Shown here piece by piece: positions 1-8,150 of a stretch of DNA of 64,000 bases (its first letter is position 1; every line of letters starts with the position of its first letter). Position numbers and translations under genes: made by a program. Source of the DNA: Nocardia sp. NBC_01503 (GTDB lineage Bacteria; Actinomycetota; Actinomycetes; Mycobacteriales; Mycobacteriaceae); assembly GCF_036327755.1 (NCBI RefSeq), contig NZ_CP109596.1, positions 3,224,001 to 3,288,000 on the forward strand, in the 5' to 3' direction. A model generated the notes under the pieces. It did not search any database and had not been told where the DNA came from. It saw only the letters and a list, made by a program, of their open reading frames with translations.

Positions 1-1191
1 TCCACACTGCTGATCTTCCCGCTGGTCATCTACGGCATGAAGACACTCACCAAACTGCAGGTGTGGACCACCCCGCTCTGGCTCATCCTGATGGTGCTGC
101 CGTTCGCGTTCCTGCTGGTGCGGCACCCGGATTCGGTCGGCACCTTCCTGTCCTACGGCGGTAAGGACGGCCAGGGCGTGAGCCTGACCGGTGCGCTGCT
201 CGCCGCGGGCGTCTGCCTCTCGCTCATCGCGCAGATCGCCGAACAGATCGACTACCTGCGCTTCATGCCGCCCAAAACCCCGGAGAACAAGCGCGGTTGG
301 TGGGGCTGGATGCTGCTGGCAGGCCCCGGCTGGGTGCTGTTCGGCGCGGTCAAGCAGGTGGTGGGTCTGTTCCTCGCGGTGTACCTGATCGCGAATCTGC
401 CCGGCGCGCAAGATATCGCGAATCAGCCCGTGCACCAGTTCCTGGAGATCTACCGAGACATGATGCCCGCCTGGCTCGCCATGACCCTGGCCGTGGTGCT
501 GGTGGTCATCAGCCAGATCAAAATCAATGTCACCAACGCCTATTCGGGTTCGCTGGCCTGGACCAACTCCTTCACCCGCATCACCAAGAACTATCCGGGC
601 CGCCTGGTCTTCCTGGGCCTGAATCTGCTCATCGCGCTGATTCTCATGGAAGCCGATATGTTCGACTTCCTGAACAATATTCTCGGCTTCTACGCCAACT
701 GCGGTATCGCCTGGATCGTCACCGTCGCAACCGATATCGCGGTCAACAAGTACCTGTTGAAGATCTCGCCCAAGCAGCCGGAGTTCCGGCGCGGCATGCT
801 CTACGACTACAACCCGGTCGGCCTGGTCGGCTTCGGACTCTCGGCCGTGCTGTCGATCATGACCTTCTTCGGACTCTTCGGTGAGACCTTGAAGCCCTAC
901 TCGCCGATCATCGCGGTCATCGTGTCCTTCGTGGCCACTCCGCTCACCGCGATTCTCACCAAGGGCAAGTACTACCTGCGCCGCACCGACGACGGCATCG
1001 CCGCGCCCATGTTCGACGAACACGGCAACCCCTCCGGTGCGACGCTCACCTGCCACATCACCGGTATGGACTTCGAACGCCCGGACATGATCGCCTCCCC
1101 GGTCCCCGGACCGGAGGGTGAAATCCAGTACATCAGCTCACTGGCACTGTCGACCGATAAGACCGGCATTCACGTCCTGCCACCGCAGTAG
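1..1191 (+). CDS. NCS1-type purine/cytosine permease family protein (5' end outside window)
   Basis: The reading frame is open from base 1, so the true start lies upstream and only the C-terminal ~396 residues are present. The protein is very hydrophobic, with about eight to ten predicted membrane helices separated by short loops, for example the LWLILMVLPFAFLLV and IALILMEADMFDFLNNILGFYANCG stretches. The loop with INVTNAYSGSLAWTN resembles the conserved helix and loop of nucleobase:cation symporter-1 proteins, which import purines, cytosine or related compounds with H+ or Na+. The ~70-residue hydrophilic tail after the last helix is longer than in the classical CodB type. Family assignment is by sequence character and the substrate is unknown. 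The gene converges on the AraC regulator with 15 bases between them. Confidence 0.7.
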   Translation, partial: STLLIFPLVIYGMKTLTKLQVWTTPLWLILMVLPFAFLLVRHPDSVGTFLSYGGKDGQGVSLTGALLAAGVCLSLIAQIAEQIDYLRFMPPKTPENKRGWWGWMLLAGPGWVLFGAVKQVVGLFLAVYLIANLPGAQDIANQPVHQFLEIYRDMMPAWLAMTLAVVLVVISQIKINVTNAYSGSLAWTNSFTRITKNYPGRLVFLGLNLLIALILMEADMFDFLNNILGFYANCGIAWIVTVATDIAVNKYLLKISPKQPEFRRGMLYDYNPVGLVGFGLSAVLSIMTFFGLFGETLKPYSPIIAVIVSFVATPLTAILTKGKYYLRRTDDGIAAPMFDEHGNPSGATLTCHITGMDFERPDMIASPVPGPEGEIQYISSLALSTDKTGIHVLPPQ

Positions 1192-1206
1192 CCGTGAAAA
1201 GGGCTG

Positions 1207-1626
1207 CTACAGCGGCGGTTTCCGATCCGAGAGACCGTGCATGAAGATGTAGCAGCCCGGAATATGGGGAGCGCCCTCGGCGGCGAACTTGGCCTGATAC
1301 TCCGAGGGCGACATCCCCACCAGCTCGGTGAACTTACGACTGAACGAACCCAGACTGCTGTAGCCGACCATCATGCACGCCTCGGTGACGGTGATATTGG
1401 TGGCGCGCAACAGATCCTGGGCCCGCTCGATCCGGCGCTCGGCCAGATACAGCGCGGGCGTCTTACCGTAGGTCGCGGCGAAACAGCGCAGGAAGTGATA
1501 CTTCGACACCCCCGCGGCCGCCGCCAGCGCCGCCAGATCCAGCGGCTCCGCGTAATTCCGGTCGGCCAGATCCCGGGCCCGCCGCAGCTGCGGAAGCAGC
1601 TCCTCGGGAACCGGCCGGGGCGTCAC
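1207..1626 (-). CDS. AraC-family regulator consisting only of the DNA-binding domain
   Basis: This 139-residue protein is almost entirely one AraC/XylS DNA-binding domain with two helix-turn-helix units: LAALAAAAGVSKYHFLRCF and ITVTEACMMVGYSSLGSFSR, followed by the typical VGMSPSEYQ end. It lacks the usual N-terminal ligand domain, so it probably responds to a partner or to its own level. I chose the GTG at 1626 because its GTGA overlaps the TGA of the upstream menJ-like gene, which gives translational coupling. A longer frame runs upstream inside menJ but has no better start. Co-transcription with menJ is likely. The targets are unknown. Confidence 0.75.
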   Translation of the reverse strand: MTPRPVPEELLPQLRRARDLADRNYAEPLDLAALAAAAGVSKYHFLRCFAATYGKTPALYLAERRIERAQDLLRATNITVTEACMMVGYSSLGSFSRKFTELVGMSPSEYQAKFAAEGAPHIPGCYIFMHGLSDRKPPL

Positions 1627-2897
1627 GCGAACGGCTGCAGTTTGTCGAATCGCATCGACGCGCGCCCCGCACCCCGCCACAGTCGGGCGGTCAGATCCAG
1701 ATCCTCATCGGTCACCAGATTGCCCATCACCCGAACGGCCGTGCGCTGCAACAACTGCGACCGCATCACCGGCGGACCGCCGAACGGCACCGCCCGCGGA
1801 TGCGTGGCCAGCGCCGCCAGCCGCCGCGCCACCGAATAGGTGCGGCCGTACCGCTCACGCAGCAGCTCGGGCCAGATACGGGTCAGATCCGGTGCGTCCA
1901 GCAGGCCCGAAAGCATATGTCCGCCTTCGAGTCCGTAGTCGATGCCCTCACCGTTCAACGGATTCACGCAGCCCGCCGCATCGCCGACCAGCGCCCAATT
2001 GCGCCCGGCCACATTCGATACCGCACCACCCATGGGCAGCAGTGCCGAAGCGACCGCGCGCGCCTCACCCTCGAAACCCCACTCTTCCCGGCGCAGCGAG
2101 ACATAGTGCTGCAGCAGCGGTTTCAGCGAGATATGCGAGGGTCGCCGCTCGGTCGCCAGTGAACCGACCCCGATATTGACCTCGCCATTGCCGAGCGGGA
2201 ACACCCACCCGTAGCCCGGCACCAATTCATTGTCGCCGTCCCGCAATTCCAGATGCGAGGTGATCCACGGATCGTCATGCCGCTCGGACTTGATGTACGC
2301 GCGCGCCGCGGTCCCGTACGCGTACTCGCGATGCCAGGTGCGCCCCAACAGCTTTCCCACCGGCGACCGCACGCCGTCGGCGACGATCAGCACCTTGCAC
2401 GAGACCGCGCGCAGCCCGCCCTCGGTCTTGACGGTGACCCCGGTGACCCGATCCCCGTCCCGCGCCACCTCCACCACCTTCGCGCCCTCGACCATGCGGG
2501 CACCGAACTTCACCGCGGTATCGCGCAGCTTGTCGTCGAGTTCGGTTCGCGGAACGGCGCTTCCGTACACCGGGAACGACCCCTTGGGCCACGGCAGCAG
2601 CGCCTCACGCCCGAACCCGGCCATGCGCAGGCCGTGATTGACCGTATGCGCGCGCACCCAGTCGCCGAGCCCCAGATGCTCCAGCTCCGCGGTGGCGCGC
2701 GGCGTCAGCCCGTCACCACAGGTCTTATCGCGCGGGAAGACCGCCGAATCGGTGAGCAGCACATCGCGCCCCGCCTGTGCCGCCCATGCCGCGGCGGCCG
2801 AACCCGCCGGTCCGGCGCCCACCACCAGCACATCGGCATGCGCTGGCAGAACATCCGACGAGTGCCCCTGCTCCGGCGCGATTTCCGCTGAACCCAT
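1623..2897 (-). CDS. menJ: Geranylgeranyl reductase family FAD enzyme, MenJ-like menaquinone isoprenoid reductase
   Basis: The 424-residue protein has an N-terminal Rossmann FAD motif (GAGPAG, residues ~27-32), the PRDKTCGDGLTPRA motif of geranylgeranyl reductases and the GDAAGCVNPLNGEGI motif that closes the FAD site. In mycobacteria MenJ (Rv0561c) saturates one isoprene unit of the menaquinone side chain. The gene is divergent from a polyprenyl diphosphate synthase followed by htpX, the same order as Rv0561c-Rv0563 in M. tuberculosis, which supports the specific call. I start at the ATG at 2897, because the 37 codons upstream are low-complexity and unlike the family. The stop overlaps the AraC start. 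Reduction of other polyprenyl lipids cannot be excluded. Confidence 0.87.
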   Translation of the reverse strand: MGSAEIAPEQGHSSDVLPAHADVLVVGAGPAGSAAAAWAAQAGRDVLLTDSAVFPRDKTCGDGLTPRATAELEHLGLGDWVRAHTVNHGLRMAGFGREALLPWPKGSFPVYGSAVPRTELDDKLRDTAVKFGARMVEGAKVVEVARDGDRVTGVTVKTEGGLRAVSCKVLIVADGVRSPVGKLLGRTWHREYAYGTAARAYIKSERHDDPWITSHLELRDGDNELVPGYGWVFPLGNGEVNIGVGSLATERRPSHISLKPLLQHYVSLRREEWGFEGEARAVASALLPMGGAVSNVAGRNWALVGDAAGCVNPLNGEGIDYGLEGGHMLSGLLDAPDLTRIWPELLRERYGRTYSVARRLAALATHPRAVPFGGPPVMRSQLLQRTAVRVMGNLVTDEDLDLTARLWRGAGRASMRFDKLQPFA

Positions 2898-3030
2898 GGC
2901 CCTAATACTTGCAGCCCGGCGGAACAGCTGTCGACGGAGACCACGAGTTGCGGCAGGCTGGACCCCAGGCCGGGGGAAGAAACCCACGGACACTGTGCCG
3001 AAGCCCACATTTTGCTGGATTCCGCCGGTT

Positions 3031-3124
3031 GTTCGCGGCCCGGCTCACTTCTGGACCGAGTGGAGCGGGGGAGCGAGGCGGAGGAGCGGAGGGAGGGAAG
3101 AAGTGAGCTTACAGGGCCGCGAAC
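3031..3124. repeat. Long imperfect inverted repeat upstream of the polyprenyl synthase
   Basis: GTTCGCGGCCC (3031-3041) pairs with GGGCCGCGAAC (3114-3124), and GCTCACTTCT (3043-3052) pairs with AGAAGTGAGC (3099-3108), leaving a small bulge. The ~46-base spacer is almost pure purine on the + strand (runs of GGAG, GCGG and GGGAGG). The structure lies between the divergent menJ and polyprenyl synthase genes, ending 86 bases before the latter's start. It could be a cruciform, an mRNA leader structure or a decayed mobile repeat. No function can be assigned from sequence. Confidence 0.6.
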
Positions 3125-3210
3125 CCGCCGGAGCGGAGCGGAGGCAGAAGGAACAGAGCCCACACGCTAGGTTCTTTGGCGTGGGGTCGGACGCGGCACT
3201 GGGAGATGAA

Positions 3211-4233
3211 ATGAGCGCATCGGCTGTGAGCGATGAGAGCACGGTGGTGGCAGGGGTGGATCTCGGCGATCCCGAGCTCGCGGTAACAGTGCGTAAGGGC
3301 CTGGTCGAGGTCGAGGACCTGCTGATCACCGAGCTGTCCGACGGGGAGGATTTCCTGCAGGAGGCGGCGCTGCATCTGGCCAAGGCGGGCGGTAAGCGAT
3401 TCCGGCCGCTGTTCACCATTCTCACCGGTCAGCTCGGCCCTGATCCGGACAGTCCGGACCTGATCATCGCGGGGACGGTGGTCGAACTCGTACACCTGGC
3501 CACCCTCTACCACGACGATGTCATGGATGAGGCCCCGATCCGCCGCGGTGCGCCCAGTGTGAACTCGCGCTGGGGTAACAGTGTCGCCATCCTGGCCGGC
3601 GACTACCTCTTCGCGCACGCCTCCCGCCTGGTCTCCACGCTCGGCCCGGACGCGGTGCGCATCATCGCCGAAACCTTCGCCGAACTGGTCACCGGGCAGA
3701 TGCGCGAGACCATCGGCGCCCGCAACTCCCAGGACCCGGTCGAGCACTACCTGCGCGTGGTCTGGGAGAAGACCGGTTCGCTCATCGCCGCCTCGGGTCG
3801 TTTCGGCGGCACCTTCTCCGGCGCTGACCTCGAACACGTGGAGCGTCTGGCCCGACTCGGCGACGCGGTCGGCACCGCCTTCCAGATCTCCGACGACATC
3901 ATCGACATCTCCTCGGTGTCCGAGCAGTCCGGCAAGACCCCGGGCACCGATCTGCGCGAGGGCGTGCACACCCTGCCCGTGCTGTACGCCCTGCGGGACG
4001 AGGGCTCCGAGGGTGACCGCCTGCGCAAACTGCTGGCCCGCCCGCTGGAGACCGACGCCGAGGTCGAGGAGGCCCTTGACCTGCTCTCCCGCTCACGCGG
4101 CATGGTGCTGGCCAAGGAGAAACTGCAGGGCTACGCCGATATCGCGCACGCCGAACTCTCCGCCCTGCCCGGCGGTCCGGCCAACGAGGCCCTGGAGCGG
4201 CTGGTTCGTTACACCATCGAACGGGTCGGTTAG
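3211..4233 (+). CDS. grcC1: Polyprenyl (probably heptaprenyl/octaprenyl) diphosphate synthase
   Basis: A 340-residue trans-prenyltransferase that elongates allylic diphosphates with isopentenyl diphosphate to make the menaquinone tail. Both Asp-rich Mg2+ motifs are visible: DDVMD at residues ~102-106 and DDIID at ~228-232, with GKRFRP at ~61-66. Small residues just before the first motif (HLATLY) fit a long-chain product. I chose the ATG at 3211 because GGGAG lies 6 bases upstream and the residues match the usual family start. The frame stays open to 2638 but there crosses menJ. The divergent menJ neighbour and downstream htpX reproduce the mycobacterial grcC1 locus. The exact chain length is inference. 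Confidence 0.85.
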   Translation: MSASAVSDESTVVAGVDLGDPELAVTVRKGLVEVEDLLITELSDGEDFLQEAALHLAKAGGKRFRPLFTILTGQLGPDPDSPDLIIAGTVVELVHLATLYHDDVMDEAPIRRGAPSVNSRWGNSVAILAGDYLFAHASRLVSTLGPDAVRIIAETFAELVTGQMRETIGARNSQDPVEHYLRVVWEKTGSLIAASGRFGGTFSGADLEHVERLARLGDAVGTAFQISDDIIDISSVSEQSGKTPGTDLREGVHTLPVLYALRDEGSEGDRLRKLLARPLETDAEVEEALDLLSRSRGMVLAKEKLQGYADIAHAELSALPGGPANEALERLVRYTIERVG

Positions 4234-4411
4234 CGGGAACTTCTGGCCTACCCGAGGCGTTGACCAGCTGTTACGCAAAGTGACAACTGATTTCGTGAGG
4301 TGCGGTAACTCCTCGGGTACGCCCAAACAGGCCGGGCACCCGGCGTGAGTCCTGGAACTGAGTCTCGCGGCACGTAAGTGGCAGGCCTGAAGACGCGGAG
4401 AGGCGGGACAG

Positions 4412-5314
4412 TTGCATTCGCACGGGTACGCCAATGGTGTGAAGACCTTCGGACTGCTGGTCGGCATGTCGGCGCTGATCGTGTTCGCCGGAGCCATGTT
4501 CCGCAGTCCGACCATCCTGATCCTGTCGATTCTGCTGGCCGTGGGCATGAACGCCTACGCGTACTTCAACAGCGACAAACTCGCGTTGAAGGCCATGCAC
4601 GCCCAACCGGTGACCGAACTCGAAGCACCGATCATGTATCGCATCGTGCGCGAATTGGCCACCGCCGCAAGGCAACCCATGCCGCGGCTGTACATCAGCC
4701 CCACCAACGCGCCCAATGCCTTCGCCACCGGCCGCAATCCGCGGCATGCGGCGGTCTGCTGCACCACCGGCATTCTGCAGATCCTGGACGAGCGCGAACT
4801 ACGCGCGGTGCTGGGTCATGAACTCTCCCATGTCTACAACCGCGACATCCTGATCTCCTCGGTCGCGGGCGCGCTCGCCTCGGTCATCTCCGGCCTGGCC
4901 AACCTGGCCTTCTTCGCCAGCGCCTTCGGTGGCAATCGCGACGGCGAGGGGCCGAATGTCATTGGCATCCTGCTGGTTTCACTGCTGGGACCGATCGCGG
5001 CCTCGCTCATCAAACTCGCGGTCTCACGTTCGCGCGAATATCAAGCCGACGAGGACGGCGCAGCCCTCACGGGCGACCCCCTGGCTTTGGCGTCAGCGCT
5101 CCGCAAGCTCGAACGCGGGGTGCAAGCCGCCCCGCTGCCTCCGGAGCCGCAGCTGACCGCACAGTCACACATGATGATCGCCAACCCGTTCCGCGCCGGC
5201 GACAAAATGGCGCGCTGGTTCTCCACCCACCCGCCCATGGCGGATCGCATCGCCCGCCTCGAAGCGATGGCGGGCGGCACCAGCGGCCCCACCACGGGCC
5301 CACGCGAGTACTGA
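4412..5314 (+). CDS. htpX: HtpX membrane zinc metalloprotease
   Basis: HtpX is an M48-family membrane protease that degrades misfolded membrane proteins. The 300-residue protein has two N-terminal membrane helices (~residues 12-30 and 34-50), the zinc motif HELSH at ~136-140, another hydrophobic segment after it, and the downstream [11 protein letters not shown] segment that supplies the third zinc ligand. The conserved NAFATGRNP segment is also present. The start is a TTG at 4412 with an upstream GGAG/AGGCGGG, and the first residues ([12 protein letters not shown]) match the start of the M. tuberculosis protein. It follows the polyprenyl synthase by 178 bases and converges on the YajQ-family gene. 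Confidence 0.93.
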   Translation: MHSHGYANGVKTFGLLVGMSALIVFAGAMFRSPTILILSILLAVGMNAYAYFNSDKLALKAMHAQPVTELEAPIMYRIVRELATAARQPMPRLYISPTNAPNAFATGRNPRHAAVCCTTGILQILDERELRAVLGHELSHVYNRDILISSVAGALASVISGLANLAFFASAFGGNRDGEGPNVIGILLVSLLGPIAASLIKLAVSRSREYQADEDGAALTGDPLALASALRKLERGVQAAPLPPEPQLTAQSHMMIANPFRAGDKMARWFSTHPPMADRIARLEAMAGGTSGPTTGPREY

Positions 5315-5316
5315 TC

Positions 5317-5406
5317 CGTCGTCCCGGCATGCTTTCGGCCGGGATCCACACCCTGCGGTACTTGCGCTGACGGTGTGGATCCCGGCCAAAACGCGCCGGG
5401 ATGACG
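5317..5406. repeat. Dispersed palindromic repeat, copy 1
   Basis: Outer ends CGTCGTCCCGGCATGC and GCGCCGGGATGACG and inner arms GGCCGGGATCCACACC and GGTGTGGATCCCGGCC fold into one ~35-bp hairpin with a ~20-base loop. A near-identical element lies at 42511-42594 and a shortened one at 58176-58209. All three start two to 63 bases after a stop codon or in an intergenic gap. It is a REP-like intergenic element and may also act as a transcript end between htpX and the convergent yajQ-family gene. Confidence 0.8.
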
Positions 5407-5448
5407 GGGCTGGTTTCGCCCGGACCTTTCGGGAAGCGGACCAGCCCC
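5406..5448. terminator. Probable terminator hairpin between convergent htpX and yajQ-like gene
   Basis: GGGGCTGGT (5406-5414) pairs with ACCAGCCCC (5440-5448). The loop contains a partial second pairing. It lies 17 bases beyond the stop of the leftward yajQ-like gene. There is no clear U-tract, which is common in GC-rich actinobacteria. Confidence 0.55.
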
Positions 5449-5465
5449 CGCGGATTCCGCTGGTA

Positions 5466-5957
5466 TTACCGGTAGTTCACGAACTGCAGGGCGACCTCGA
5501 AGTCCCCATTGCGCAGCAGTGACTGCACCGCCTGCAGATCGTCGCGGCTCTTGCTGCTGACCCGCAGCTCCTCGCCCTGGATCTGCGCCTTGACGCCCTT
5601 GGGCCCGTCATCGCGGATCTTCTTGGCGATCTTCTTCGCCTGCTCGGTGCTGATGCCCTGAATCAGCTCGCCTGTGATTTTGTACACCTTGCCGGAGGCC
5701 GCCGGATCGCCCGCGTCGAACGCCTTGAGCGAGATATCGCGGCGGATCAGCTTCTCCTTGAAGACATCCAGCGCGGCCTTGACCCGGTCCTCGGAGTCGG
5801 CGGTGAGGATGATCTTCTCCTCGCCCGACCATTCGATGCTGGCGCCCGTACCGCGGAAGTCGTAGCGGGTGGCCAGCTCTTTGGCCGCGATGTTCAGCGC
5901 GTTGTCCACCTCCTGACGGTCGACCTTGCTGACGACATCGAACGACGAATCGGCCAC
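5466..5957 (-). CDS. YajQ-family nucleotide-binding protein
   Basis: A 163-residue member of the YajQ/DUF520 family. It begins [20 protein letters not shown] and carries the typical [15 protein letters not shown] stretch and the C-terminal [16 protein letters not shown] end. In other bacteria the family has been reported to bind nucleotides, including cyclic-di-GMP in some members. The role in actinobacteria is unclear. I chose the GTG at 5957 because AGGAG sits about 9 bases upstream and family members begin here. The longer frame to 6086 runs into the tRNA-Tyr promoter region. Confidence 0.88.
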   Translation of the reverse strand: MADSSFDVVSKVDRQEVDNALNIAAKELATRYDFRGTGASIEWSGEEKIILTADSEDRVKAALDVFKEKLIRRDISLKAFDAGDPAASGKVYKITGELIQGISTEQAKKIAKKIRDDGPKGVKAQIQGEELRVSSKSRDDLQAVQSLLRNGDFEVALQFVNYR

Positions 5958-6039
5958 GCTTGTGCTCCTGTCCGAGATCGGAAAATTGAGGGTTGCCTCG
6001 CCGAAGGTAGTCCGTCCGGCACCGCGTTTTCCAGCCGGT

Positions 6040-6070
6040 TTGCAATCGGGGCGGGTGTTCGATGTATTCT
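6040..6070 (+). promoter_or_regulatory. Candidate promoter of tRNA-Tyr
   Basis: TTGCAA (6040-6045) and TATTCT (6065-6070) are separated by 19 bases. A start near 6077 would give a short 5' extension before the tRNA at 6097. Confidence 0.45.
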
Positions 6071-6096
6071 CGTCACCGCGCTGCAAGGCGTACCCA

Positions 6097-6179
6097 GGCA
6101 GATTGCCCGAGCGGCCAATGGGAGCGGACTGTAAATCCGTCGGCGAAAGCCTACGTAGGTTCGAATCCTACATCTGCCA
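6097..6179 (+). tRNA. tRNA-Tyr (anticodon GTA)
   Basis: The acceptor stem GGCAGAT (6097-6103) pairs with ATCTGCC (6172-6178), followed by discriminator A. The anticodon GTA is at 6131-6133. A long variable arm makes this a class II tRNA of 83 bases. The T arm contains GTTCGAATCC. CCA is not fully encoded. Followed directly by a strong terminator. Confidence 0.97.
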
Positions 6180-6182
6180 CCG

Positions 6183-6217
6183 CGAAACCCCCCGAGACGA
6201 TGTCTCGGGGGGTTTCG
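6183..6217 (+). terminator. Intrinsic terminator after tRNA-Tyr
   Basis: Perfect 16-bp stem: CGAAACCCCCCGAGAC (6183-6198) pairs with GTCTCGGGGGGTTTCG (6202-6217) around a 3-base loop. Confidence 0.88.
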
Positions 6218-6330
6218 TGCATTCTGTGTGACCCGGCCGGGTGCGGTCGACGCCGTTGTCGACCGCCATACGGCCTTGGGAGGGGAGTACCCACTCGAAA
6301 CGGTGTGAAAACCTCTTCTGACCACACGGT

Positions 6331-6360
6331 TTGGAGAGTGGGTGAGATGTTGTGTAACCT
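6331..6360 (+). promoter_or_regulatory. Candidate promoter of the tRNA-Thr/tRNA-Met/rpmG unit
   Basis: TTGGAG (6331-6336) and TAACCT (6355-6360) are separated by 18 bases, the latter preceded by TGTG. The predicted start is near 6367, upstream of tRNA-Thr. Confidence 0.4.
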
Positions 6361-6409
6361 CGTTCAAGTCTTCAGCGCCCGGTTCGAAAGACCGGAGCAA
6401 AGCAGACAT

Positions 6410-6482
6410 GCCCCCTTAGCTCAGTCGGCAGAGCGTTTCCATGGTAAGGAAAAGGTCAACGGTTCGATTCCGTTAGGGGGCT
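6410..6482 (+). tRNA. tRNA-Thr (anticodon GGT)
   Basis: Acceptor GCCCCCT (6410-6416) pairs with AGGGGGC (6475-6481). The D arm is TAGCTCAGTCGGCAGAGC, the anticodon GGT is at 6433-6435 and the T loop is GGTTCGATTCC. Length 73. The Thr-Met-rpmG-had order matches the M. tuberculosis thrT-metT locus. Confidence 0.97.
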
Positions 6483-6557
6483 CGCCGGATTGCCGGTGGT
6501 GACCGACTCGGCATCCAGATCGATGGACCGGGCTATCGCCGCCGCGAATCCTCGCAT

Positions 6558-6630
6558 GGCGGTGTAGCTCAGTTGGTAGAGCAAACGACTCATAATCGTT
6601 GTGTCGCCGGTTCAAGTCCGGCCATCGCTA
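6558..6630 (+). tRNA. tRNA-Met, elongator (anticodon CAT)
   Basis: The acceptor GGCGGTG (6558-6564) pairs with CATCGCT (6623-6629) through two G-U pairs. The anticodon CAT is at 6591-6593 and the T arm GCCGGTTCAAGTCCGGC is intact. The paired first acceptor base and the context next to rpmG fit the elongator tRNA rather than the initiator. Confidence 0.93.
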
Positions 6631-6676
6631 CCCATACTGATTAACCACATCAGGCTTACCGGAAAGAGGGCGCATC

Positions 6677-6847
6677 GTGGCCGCGAAGTCCACTGATATC
6701 CGGCCAAAGATCACCTTGGCCTGCGAGCAGTGCAAGCACCGTAACTACATCACCAAGAAGAACCGGCGTAACGACCCGGATCGTCTGGAACTCAAGAAGT
6801 TCTGCCCGAACTGCGGTACCCACCGGGCCCACCGCGAGTCTCGCTAA
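6677..6847 (+). CDS. rpmG: Large-subunit ribosomal protein bL33, zinc-binding form
   Basis: A 56-residue protein starting at a GTG at 6677, with AAAGAGGG about 8 bases upstream. It has two zinc-binding pairs, CEQC (C16, C19) and CPNC (C43, C46), and the typical YITKKNRRN core. bL33 sits at the edge of the 50S subunit near the E site. It lies 46 bases after tRNA-Met and upstream of hadAB, exactly as rpmG2 does in mycobacteria. The Cys-containing form marks it as the zinc-dependent (C+) paralogue, and a Cys-free copy may exist elsewhere in the genome. Confidence 0.93.
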   Translation: MAAKSTDIRPKITLACEQCKHRNYITKKNRRNDPDRLELKKFCPNCGTHRAHRESR

Positions 6848-6877
6848 CTTAACCCCGCGCGTTCTACCGCGTGGAAG

Positions 6878-6943
6878 AAGTGCCGGATCGGCTCGTCACT
6901 ACGTTCTCCCTACCAGAGAACAGTGGCGCCCGGTCCGGCACTT
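6878..6943 (+). other. Nested RNA hairpin between rpmG and hadAB
   Basis: AAGTGCCGGA (6878-6887) pairs with TCCGGCACTT (6934-6943). Inside the loop, CACT and GTTCTC pair with GAGAAC and AGTG. No U-run follows, and TATATA occurs just downstream (6948-6953). It could be a partial terminator or processing site separating rpmG from hadAB. Confidence 0.5.
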
Positions 6944-7012
6944 GGTGTATATAGCGGTGGTTCAGCGCTCTGCCGGTCCCCGGAAAAGGGATCAGATAGG
7001 TGACTCTCTGCC

Positions 7013-8143
7013 GTGACAATCAACACCGAGATCGAATTGGTCAGCGATACTGCCGAGATGGTCAGTAATACCGACACCGAAACGGTCACCCAGGGTGAGG
7101 CTTTCGATCCTGCCGCCCACGCCGCCGCCATGGTCGGCCACCACTACCGGGTGGAGGACTACTACGAGGTCGGTCGCGAGAAGGTGCGTGAATACGCCCG
7201 CGCCGTGCAGGACTACCACCCGGTGCACTGGGATGAGGATGTCGCTCAGGAGTACGGCTACGACGGCCTCGTGGCCCCGCTCAGCTTCATCTCCCTGGTC
7301 GGAATCCTGGCCCAGCGCAAGCTCTTCGAGCAGATCGTCACCGGCTACGACCTGAGCCAGATCATGCAGACCGATCAGATCCTGGAGTTCCACCGGCCCA
7401 TCAAGGCCGGTGACCAGCTCACCTGCATCGTGTACCTGCACTCGTTCCGGCAGGCGTTCGGCGGCGACATCATCGTCACCAAGAACGATGTGGTCGATCA
7501 GAACGACGAGCTGGTGCTCACCACCTACACCACCCTCATCGGCCGCAGCGGCGGTGATATCGACCCCAACGTCGGTGACGCGGTGCGCAATGTGCTGATG
7601 CACGGCGTCGGCCCGGAGGAGACCCCGGATCACAAGCCGCGCACCCTGCAGGTCGCGGATCTCGAACCGCAGCCGGTGCCGGTGACCCTGCCCGGCAGCG
7701 GCAAGATCACCCCGAGCAAGCACGCCATCCGCTTCGAGGATGTGGCCGTCGGAGATCTGCTTCCCACCCGCGTGGTGCGGCTCACCCGCGGCGATCTGGT
7801 CAACTACGCCGGTGTCTCCGGCGATGCGAATCCGATCCACTGGAGCGATGAGGTCGTCAAGCTCGTCGGCCTGGAGAACGTGGTGGCGCACGGCATGCTG
7901 ACCATGGGTCTGGGCGGCGGCTTCGTCACCTCCTGGCTCGGCGATCCGGGTGCGGTGAAGGAGTACAACGTGCGCTTCACCAGTCCGGTGTACGTGCCCG
8001 TGGACAAGGCCGCGGAGATCGAATACACCGGCAAGGTGAAGTCGATCGATGCGGAGAACCGCACCGCCGTGGTCGCCATCGTGGCGAAATCGGAGGGCCG
8101 CAAGATCTTCGGCCGCGCCACCGCGACCGTCCAATTGGCCTGA
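7013..8143 (+). CDS. Fused (3R)-hydroxyacyl-ACP dehydratase subunits HadA-HadB
   Basis: A single 376-residue chain joining two MaoC-like hot-dog domains. Residues ~40-185 align with HadA (HHYRVEDYYEVGREKVREYA) and ~232-376 with HadB (LTRGDLVNYAGVSG). In mycobacteria HadA and HadB are separate proteins that dehydrate 3-hydroxyacyl-ACP in the FAS-II cycle for mycolic acids, with the catalytic Asp/His in HadB. Here HadB carries D271 and H276 in GDANPIHW. The HadA half has QDYHPVHW with D67 and H72 at equal spacing. No hadC follows. The N-terminal ~38 residues are an extra acidic tail, and the GTG start at 7013 is likely but not certain. Position between rpmG and tRNA-Trp/secE matches the mycobacterial had locus. 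Confidence 0.92.
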   Translation: MTINTEIELVSDTAEMVSNTDTETVTQGEAFDPAAHAAAMVGHHYRVEDYYEVGREKVREYARAVQDYHPVHWDEDVAQEYGYDGLVAPLSFISLVGILAQRKLFEQIVTGYDLSQIMQTDQILEFHRPIKAGDQLTCIVYLHSFRQAFGGDIIVTKNDVVDQNDELVLTTYTTLIGRSGGDIDPNVGDAVRNVLMHGVGPEETPDHKPRTLQVADLEPQPVPVTLPGSGKITPSKHAIRFEDVAVGDLLPTRVVRLTRGDLVNYAGVSGDANPIHWSDEVVKLVGLENVVAHGMLTMGLGGGFVTSWLGDPGAVKEYNVRFTSPVYVPVDKAAEIEYTGKVKSIDAENRTAVVAIVAKSEGRKIFGRATATVQLA

Positions 8144-8150
8144 TTCGACC

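Noticed and set aside
2638..3210. Upstream extension of the polyprenyl synthase frame
   Set aside because: It runs through the opposite menJ gene and a cruciform repeat. The ATG at 3211 has a ribosome binding site and the family N-terminus.
6558..6630. Initiator tRNA-Met
   Set aside because: The first acceptor base can pair with its partner (G-U) and the locus matches the elongator metT next to rpmG.
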